From positions 1 to 11,027 of the forward strand of contig CAYVBE010000146.1 in assembly GCA_964448935.1 (NCBI GenBank): a stretch of 11,027 bases of DNA. The letters are read 5' to 3'. Each line of letters begins with the position of its first letter. Within the stretch, counting starts at the first letter, position 1. This document shows positions 6,931 to 11,027 of this stretch, piece by piece. Made by a program: the position numbers and the translations under genes. Origin of the DNA: CAYVBE01 sp964448935 (lineage in GTDB: Bacteria > Planctomycetota > Brocadiia > SM23-32). Under the pieces are notes generated by a model. That model ran no database searches. It was not told the DNA's origin and worked only from the letters and a program-made list of their open reading frames with translations.

Positions 6931-7652
6931 GGAGCATTGTAACGGCGTTGATAGTGGCAGCCTGCCTGACGGTACTCACAGCCTGCGGCCCCGGCGACGC
7001 GGAGGAACCGACGCCGGCTGAGACACCCGAAGCGACGGAACAGCCGGGGGCAGGCGAGCTGGAGCCGCTGGGGATCGAACTGCCGCAGCCTATGTTCGAG
7101 GGGACCCCCAGGCCGGTTGACGAGCCGAACGTCGAGAAACCGCGCGGCAAGGCGCGCCCGCCCTTCCTGGCGCCTCCCGGCACGCAAAACCTGGCCCTCG
7201 GCCGGCCCGTGACCAGCAGCGATGAATGGCCCATCATCGGCGACCTGACCCTTGTCACCGACGGCGACAAGGAAGCGTATCAGGGCAGCTTCGTCGAGCT
7301 CGGCCCGGGAACGCAGTGGATACAGATTGACCTGGGTCAGACCTCCACCATCTACGCCATCCTCATCTGGCACTACCACGCGCAGGCACGCGTCTATCGG
7401 GACGTGATCGTGCAGGTATCGGACGATCCCGACTTCATCACGGGTGTCGAGATGGTGTTCAACAACGATCACGACAACTCGTCCGGCCTCGGCGTCGGAA
7501 GCGACAAGGGCTACGTCGAGACCCACGAGGGCAAGCTGATTGACTGCGGCGGCGTGGAGGGCCGCTACGTGCGCCTGTACAGCAACGGCAACTCGTCCAA
7601 CGAAGTCAACCACTACATCGAGGTTGAGGTCCACGGCAAGCCGACCGAATGA
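6927..7652 (+). CDS. Discoidin-domain lipoprotein, paralogue of the NqrC C-terminal domain
   Basis: A 241-residue predicted lipoprotein. The signal peptide ends in a lipobox, LTAC, with Cys20 as the lipidated residue, followed by Gly21, which does not suggest inner-membrane retention. Residues 24-72 are a flexible linker rich in Pro, Glu and Thr. Residues 74-239 are a discoidin-like domain with the blocks NLALGRPVTSS, TDGDKEA, WIQIDLGQ, RVYRDVIVQVSDDP, VFNNDHDNSSGLG, GRYVRLYSNGN and YIEVEVHG. It aligns without gaps over 155 residues to the C-terminal domain of the preceding NqrC protein, about 91 identical by eye (near 59 percent). The start overlaps the nqrC stop (ATGA), with AGGGAGA at 6914-6920 as ribosome-binding site. 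Family precedent suggests surface binding of glycans. Its place between nqrC and apbE suggests it works beside, or docks onto, the NqrC fusion. Confidence 0.88.
   Translation: MRSIVTALIVAACLTVLTACGPGDAEEPTPAETPEATEQPGAGELEPLGIELPQPMFEGTPRPVDEPNVEKPRGKARPPFLAPPGTQNLALGRPVTSSDEWPIIGDLTLVTDGDKEAYQGSFVELGPGTQWIQIDLGQTSTIYAILIWHYHAQARVYRDVIVQVSDDPDFITGVEMVFNNDHDNSSGLGVGSDKGYVETHEGKLIDCGGVEGRYVRLYSNGNSSNEVNHYIEVEVHGKPTE
7146..7643 (+). repeat. Duplicated discoidin-domain segment, copy 2 (within the lipoprotein gene)
   Basis: Second copy of the tandem domain duplication, at a constant offset of 740 bases from copy 1. Divergence at the protein level (roughly 40 percent) shows that the duplication is old or that both copies came from a wider family. 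The shared lead-in GKARPP-x-x-APPGT just before the domain argues that linker and domain were duplicated together. Confidence 0.85.
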
Positions 7653-9289
7653 AGAACCGTCCGCTGCTGATCGTTGTGGCGTTGCTGGCGCTGGCGGGCG
7701 GGGCGGCGCTGCGCCTCGCCCGGCTCGGCAACCGTCCCATGCACCCCGACGAGGCGGTCCAGGCGTTCAAGCTCGGCCGGCTGCTGGAGGAAGGCGAGTA
7801 CGTTTACGACCCTCTGGAGTACCACGGTCCCGCGCTGCACTACTGCGCGTGGCCCGTTGTCCGCCTGGGCATCGGCGCCGGGACTCTGGAGCAACTCACC
7901 GAGGGAGGACTGCGCCTGACGCCCGCCCTGTTCGGCATAGCGCTGATCGCCCTGCTCTGGCCCCTCCGACGAGACATCGGCCCGGTCGGCGCCGCCTGGG
8001 CCGCCGCTTTCACCGCCCTCTCTCCCGCCCTGGTCTTCTACAGTCGCTACTACATCTCCGAGATCCTGCTGGTCAGCTTCTCGTTCGGCGCGCTCGTGGG
8101 TTTCTGGCGCTACCTGCGGACAGGCGAACCGTGGCGGTGCGGATGGCCCTGGCTGGTTCTGGCGGGTCTCAGCGTGGGCATGATGCACGCCACCAAAGAG
8201 ACCTCCGCCATCGTCCTGCTGGCCATGGCCACGGCGGCGGGGCTGTCGCTGCTGTGGAACCGGTGGGAGGGCCGATCATCGGATAAGGCACGGGGCATCG
8301 GGGCTGCCAGGGGCATGGGGCTGGCCGTCGCGCTGGCGGCCATCGTGTCGGCCCTGCTCTTCTCCAGCTTCCTGAGCAACACCGGGGGACCGTGGGACAG
8401 CATCGCGACGTACTTCAGCTACGCATTCCGCGCCTCCGGCCGCGGCGACGCCTCCTGGCACCTTCACCCCTGGCACTACTACCTGCGCGTGCTGCTGTGG
8501 TGGGGAAAACCCGGCAAAGGCTTCTGGACGCACGCGCCGGTTGCAGCTCTCGCGGTCATAGGGTTCATTCGGGGATCGCGCCGGGCCGAGTCAACGCCGG
8601 TCAGCGCCCCGCTGGTGCGCTTCCTGGGGCTCTACACGGTGCTGCTGATCGTGATGTACTCCCTGATTCCCTACAAGACCCCGTGGTGCATCCTGGGTGC
8701 GGTGCACGGGATGGTGCTGCTGGCGGGCGTCGGCGCGGCGGCTCTCCTGCGGCTGATGCCCGGCCGGGGGCTGCGTATTACAGCCGTGCTGGCCGTGGCT
8801 CTGACACTCGGATACACGGGCTGGCAGGCGTGGCGCGACAGCTTCGTGGAGTATGAGAACCCCGGCAGCCCCTACGTGTACGCACAGGCCACGAGCGATG
8901 TTCCCGCGCTCGCGGACCGGATTCGCGACCTGGCGTCCGTCCATCCCGCCGGGGAAGCAATGCACATGCAGGTCGTCTGCCCCGGCAACGACTACTGGCC
9001 GCTGCCCTGGTATCTGCGCCGCTTCACCGCCGTGGGCTGGCACAATAGTATGCCGGAAGGCGACCCGGCACCCGTCATCATCCTCGAGCCGGAGCTGGAA
9101 TCCGCGCTGATCGAGGGCCTTTACGAGAGACCGCCGCCCGGGAAACGCACGCTCTACGTGGACTTCCTGCAGTCTATGCCGGAAGGAAAGGTGGAACTGC
9201 GACCGAACGTCTTCCTGAGGGCCTATGTGCGGGCCGACCTGTGGGAGAAGTTCGACACACGCCCGACCGGGGAGGAGCCGGCGCCATGA
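7649..9289 (+). CDS. Agl23/PMT-like GT-C membrane glycosyltransferase (TIGR03663-type)
   Basis: A 546-residue polytopic membrane protein of the GT-C fold, resembling the family named 'flippase activity-associated protein Agl23' found in archaea and some bacteria. The first helix (6-24) is followed by HPDEAVQAF (32-40), where Asp34-Glu35 is the expected catalytic acidic pair in the first extracytoplasmic loop, then EYHGPALHY. Further family marks are FYSRYYISEILLVSF, GMMHATKETS, PWHYYLRVLLWWGKPG and LIPYKTPWCIL. After the last helix, near residue 395, comes an extracytoplasmic C-terminal domain with NDYWPLPWYLRRFTAVGW. Such enzymes use a polyprenyl-phosphate sugar donor; the acceptor is unknown. 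The start overlaps the lipoprotein stop (ATGA). Finding it between a redox lipoprotein pair and apbE is unexpected. The convergent GT2 gene downstream could make its donor. An exact role in flipping or protein glycosylation is not shown. Confidence 0.82.
   Translation: MKNRPLLIVVALLALAGGAALRLARLGNRPMHPDEAVQAFKLGRLLEEGEYVYDPLEYHGPALHYCAWPVVRLGIGAGTLEQLTEGGLRLTPALFGIALIALLWPLRRDIGPVGAAWAAAFTALSPALVFYSRYYISEILLVSFSFGALVGFWRYLRTGEPWRCGWPWLVLAGLSVGMMHATKETSAIVLLAMATAAGLSLLWNRWEGRSSDKARGIGAARGMGLAVALAAIVSALLFSSFLSNTGGPWDSIATYFSYAFRASGRGDASWHLHPWHYYLRVLLWWGKPGKGFWTHAPVAALAVIGFIRGSRRAESTPVSAPLVRFLGLYTVLLIVMYSLIPYKTPWCILGAVHGMVLLAGVGAAALLRLMPGRGLRITAVLAVALTLGYTGWQAWRDSFVEYENPGSPYVYAQATSDVPALADRIRDLASVHPAGEAMHMQVVCPGNDYWPLPWYLRRFTAVGWHNSMPEGDPAPVIILEPELESALIEGLYERPPPGKRTLYVDFLQSMPEGKVELRPNVFLRAYVRADLWEKFDTRPTGEEPAP
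9269..9277 (+). promoter_or_regulatory. Ribosome-binding site that decides the apbE start
   Basis: GGGGAGGAG ends eight bases before ATG 9286. This favours that start over the in-frame ATG at 9241, which would add 15 residues with no family match. Confidence 0.75.
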
Positions 9290-10116
9290 CCGGCCGTGCA
9301 TTCCGCTGCCGCGCGATGGACACCACCTTCGAGCTGCGTCTGCGGACGGAGGACGCTGCCTTCACGGAGCAATTGGCCGGGCAGGCATTTGCCGAGCTGA
9401 AGCGCCTGGAGGACGCCCTCAGCCGCTTCCGCCCCGGCAGCGACGTCGCGCGCATCAACCGCCTGGCCAACGGTGAGACCGCGCGGGTCGGGGTCAGTGC
9501 CTATGAGTGCCTCCGGATCGCCCGGCGCGTATGGCAGGATACGCGAGGCGCCTTCGATCCGACCGTCGGCTCCCGGCCGTCGGGACGGGGCATGGAAAAC
9601 CTGGAGATACACGAGGACCACAACGCGGTGACGGTCCACGCGGACGGCCTGCATGTGGACCTGGGGGGCATCGGTAAAGGATATGCCCTGGACACGATGG
9701 CCGGACTGCTGCGGGAATGGGACGCTGGTCCGGGCCTGCTGCACGGCGGCGAGAGCACCATCCTGCCCCTTGGCCGATCGCCGGAGGAGGCCTGGCCGGT
9801 GGCCCTTCGCCACCCGCAGCACCAGGGTGAAGCCCTGGCAGAGCTGCGGCTGCGGCGCCGCGCGTTGAGCGGGTCGGGCGTGGGGTTGCACGGGGACCAT
9901 ATCGTGGACCCGCGCACGGGACAGCCCGGGACGCGTCCCGCCGCCTGGGCGCTGGCCGGGTCGGCCGCCGTGGCCGACGCGCTCTCCACAGCCTTCATGG
10001 TGATGACGGAGCACGAAGTGGCGCAATACTGCCGCGAGCATCCGGGGGCCGGTGCCGTCCTGGCTCAGGCGGGTGAAGACGGTCTGACACTGCGCCGCTT
10101 CGGGGACTGGCCCTGA
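9286..10116 (+). CDS. apbE: ApbE, FAD:protein FMN transferase
   Basis: A 276-residue flavin transferase that splits FAD and attaches FMN to Ser/Thr in D-x-x-(S/T)-G-A-(T/S) motifs of proteins such as NqrC. Family landmarks in order: MDTTFEL near the N-terminus (commonly MGT), LEDALSRFRPGSDVARIN (41-58), GAFDPTVG, VDLGGIGKGYALD, HGGES in the usual GGN/GGD place, GDHIVDPRTGQPG, and AVADALSTAFMV, which provides the Asp and Thr that bind magnesium in the family. The start at ATG 9286 overlaps the preceding stop (ATGA) and has GGGGAGGAG at 9269-9277 with 8 bases of spacing. No signal peptide or lipobox is visible at this start or in the short in-frame extension back to 9241, although the NqrC target site is periplasmic. 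The gene sits at the end of the Nqr operon, so NqrC is the probable substrate. Confidence 0.93.
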   Translation: MTGRAFRCRAMDTTFELRLRTEDAAFTEQLAGQAFAELKRLEDALSRFRPGSDVARINRLANGETARVGVSAYECLRIARRVWQDTRGAFDPTVGSRPSGRGMENLEIHEDHNAVTVHADGLHVDLGGIGKGYALDTMAGLLREWDAGPGLLHGGESTILPLGRSPEEAWPVALRHPQHQGEALAELRLRRRALSGSGVGLHGDHIVDPRTGQPGTRPAAWALAGSAAVADALSTAFMVMTEHEVAQYCREHPGAGAVLAQAGEDGLTLRRFGDWP

Positions 10117-10835
10117 TTCCCCGATACGGCGCGTCGGATCGTGACGAGTTGCCGCAGGAGGTCGGGCATGGCGCTGAGGGGGTCGAACCTTGAATCCGGG
10201 TCGCTGTGCCACTCGATCGGAAACTCGCGGATGCGGTAGCCGCACCGCACCGCCCGGAGAATCACCCCCACGTCGAACAGAAAGCCGTCGCAGAGGCACG
10301 CGCCGTAGAGCTCCCGGGCGACATCTCCCCGATATATCTTAAATCCGCACTGCGTATCTGTCAGGCGATACGGCGTTCTGGCCAGGGCCGGGATGCCCCG
10401 CGCCGCCAGGAAGCTGGCCAGGCGCCGGTACGGCCCCCGGGGCCGCGCGACGTGGCTCTCGGGCAGCCACCGGGAGCCGTGGGCTATCTCGCAGGCGCCC
10501 TCCCGCAGAAGCCCCAGCCCCTTGCGCGCTTCACGGTAAGGGACGCATAACCCGCTGTCGGCGAACATGGCCCACCTGCCGCGCGATGCCGTCATACCCG
10601 TCCGGACGGCGCACCCCTTGCCGTGATTGCGTTCATGCCGCAGCACGCGCAGCTCCACGCCCTCCGGAACCGCCGATCTGCGCGCGGCTTGGACGGTGCC
10701 ATCGGTTCCGCCGTCATCCACCACGATGACTTCCCCGTGCAGGCCGTCGTGCTTCATGAAGTGCGCGGCGGCCTCCACGTCGGAGCGTATCTTGGCCGCC
10801 TCGTTAAAGCTGGGGATGACGATGGAGAGTTGCAT
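10065..10835 (-). CDS. GT2 glycosyltransferase, polyprenyl-phosphate hexose synthase-like
   Basis: A 256-residue GT-A enzyme of family GT2, close in pattern to dolichyl-phosphate beta-glucosyltransferase and bacterial polyprenyl-phosphate sugar synthases. Visible motifs: LSIVIPSFNE (3-12), VIVVDDGGTDGT (36-47), NHGKGCAVRTGM (70-81), TDTQCGFKIYRGDVARELY, and DGFLFDVGVILRA followed by YRIREFPIEW. The metal-binding site, normally D-A-D-x-S-T-P, reads D93-S-G-L-C-V-P, so the second Asp is Gly. No membrane segment is seen, so it is probably cytosolic or peripheral. The start was chosen at 10835 because the beta1 strand begins there; the frame stays open further upstream but codes for non-family, Cys-rich sequence. 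The last 52 bp overlap the 3' end of apbE in the opposite direction. It may make the lipid-linked donor for the GT-C enzyme at 7649-9289, as an inference from families and proximity. Confidence 0.86.
   Translation of the reverse strand: MQLSIVIPSFNEAAKIRSDVEAAAHFMKHDGLHGEVIVVDDGGTDGTVQAARRSAVPEGVELRVLRHERNHGKGCAVRTGMTASRGRWAMFADSGLCVPYREARKGLGLLREGACEIAHGSRWLPESHVARPRGPYRRLASFLAARGIPALARTPYRLTDTQCGFKIYRGDVARELYGACLCDGFLFDVGVILRAVRCGYRIREFPIEWHSDPDSRFDPLSAMPDLLRQLVTIRRAVSGNQGQSPKRRSVRPSSPA
10092..10132. terminator. Imperfect 12-bp hairpin across the apbE stop codon, possible bidirectional terminator
   Basis: GCGCCG (10092-10097) pairs with CGGCGC (10127-10132), and TCGGGG (10100-10105) pairs with CCCCGA (10119-10124). 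They are separated by a two-by-two internal mismatch and a 13-base loop. The hairpin covers the last codons and stop of apbE and lies within the coding end of the opposing GT2 gene, where termination from both directions would be useful. No T-run follows on either strand, so a classical intrinsic terminator is not met; GC-rich chance pairing is the alternative. Confidence 0.35.
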
Positions 10836-10869
10836 ATGGCAATTCTGGATGATTCCGGAGCAGCGGGCG

Positions 10870-10905
10870 CAAGAGCATTGTAGCGCAGGGGTGTGGGGGC
10901 AACAA
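10870..10905 (-). promoter_or_regulatory. Candidate sigma70-type promoter for the GT2 gene
   Basis: Read on the minus strand, TTGTTG (10905-10900) stands 17 bases before TACAAT (10882-10877). The -10 matches the consensus at five of six positions and the -35 at three of six, with ideal spacing. Transcription would begin near 10870 and leave a leader of roughly 35 bases before the ATG at 10835. No strong Shine-Dalgarno sequence is seen in that leader. This supports the GT2 gene being transcribed on its own, but the host's sigma factor preferences are unknown. Confidence 0.45.
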
Positions 10906-11027
10906 AGCGAAGGTCCTGCGCTTCGAGCGCACGGCGCAGCATCTTCAGAACTCTGCGAGAATTCCGCAAGAGCGCCGCTCACGCCCAACGACACTTGCCA
11001 TGGCGCACCTCATCCCCTATATTTCGT

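Noticed and set aside
10945..11001. Small minus-strand open frame of 18 codons with a purine-rich stretch before its ATG, upstream of the GT2 gene
   Set aside because: It is very short, has no leader-peptide features such as a run of one amino acid, and lies upstream of the better promoter candidate at 10877-10905.
11000..11027. Plus-strand ATG near the window end (MAHLIPYIS, open at the edge)
   Set aside because: Only nine codons are visible and no ribosome-binding site is convincing, so a gene start cannot be supported.

Overview
The window is GC-rich, gene-dense bacterial DNA with no rRNA, tRNA, CRISPR or insertion-sequence signal and no gene-free stretch over 300 bases. Three features resemble genomes of the Planctomycetota (Phycisphaerae-like), Lentisphaerota or Hydrogenedentota: a Tat-exported Gfo/Idh/MocA oxidoreductase, a discoidin (F5/8 type C-like) domain of the type common in those groups, and an Agl23-type GT-C membrane glycosyltransferase. 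This assignment is an inference from gene content, not a proof.

Layout. (1) 1-2368, + strand: the 3' part of a periplasmic sugar-binding protein of an ABC transporter, then a Tat-signal Gfo/Idh/MocA oxidoreductase. This looks like a carbohydrate uptake and oxidation pair. (2) 2410-6930, + strand: a sodium-pumping NADH:quinone reductase-like (Nqr) cluster in the unusual order nqrD-nqrE-nqrF-nqrB-nqrC, with no nqrA in the window. The Fe-S cysteines of NqrD, NqrE and NqrF are all present. NqrB is short and has no recognisable covalent-FMN motif. NqrC keeps an FMN-attachment motif (TGAS) and carries an extra C-terminal discoidin-like domain. (3) 6927-7652: a lipoprotein whose only domain is a close, gap-free duplicate of the NqrC discoidin domain. 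(4) 7649-9289: an Agl23/PMT-like membrane glycosyltransferase. (5) 9286-10116: ApbE, the FAD:protein FMN transferase expected to flavinylate NqrC. (6) 10065-10835, - strand: a GT2 glycosyltransferase of the polyprenyl-phosphate hexose synthase type, convergent with apbE and overlapping it by 52 bp.

From nqrB to apbE every junction is a 4-base ATGA overlap, so nqrB, nqrC, the lipoprotein, the GT-C enzyme and apbE are probably one translationally coupled unit. Electrons could run NADH -> NqrF (FAD, 2Fe-2S) -> NqrD/E cluster -> NqrC FMN on the outer face of the membrane. With the NqrB FMN site apparently lost and NqrA not present, the usual return path to quinone looks broken. The most interesting reading is therefore a modified Nqr that delivers electrons outward, through a flavoprotein tethered to a surface-binding discoidin module and a paralogous lipoprotein. 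That is a hypothesis. NqrA may be encoded elsewhere, and the NqrB loss needs structural checking.
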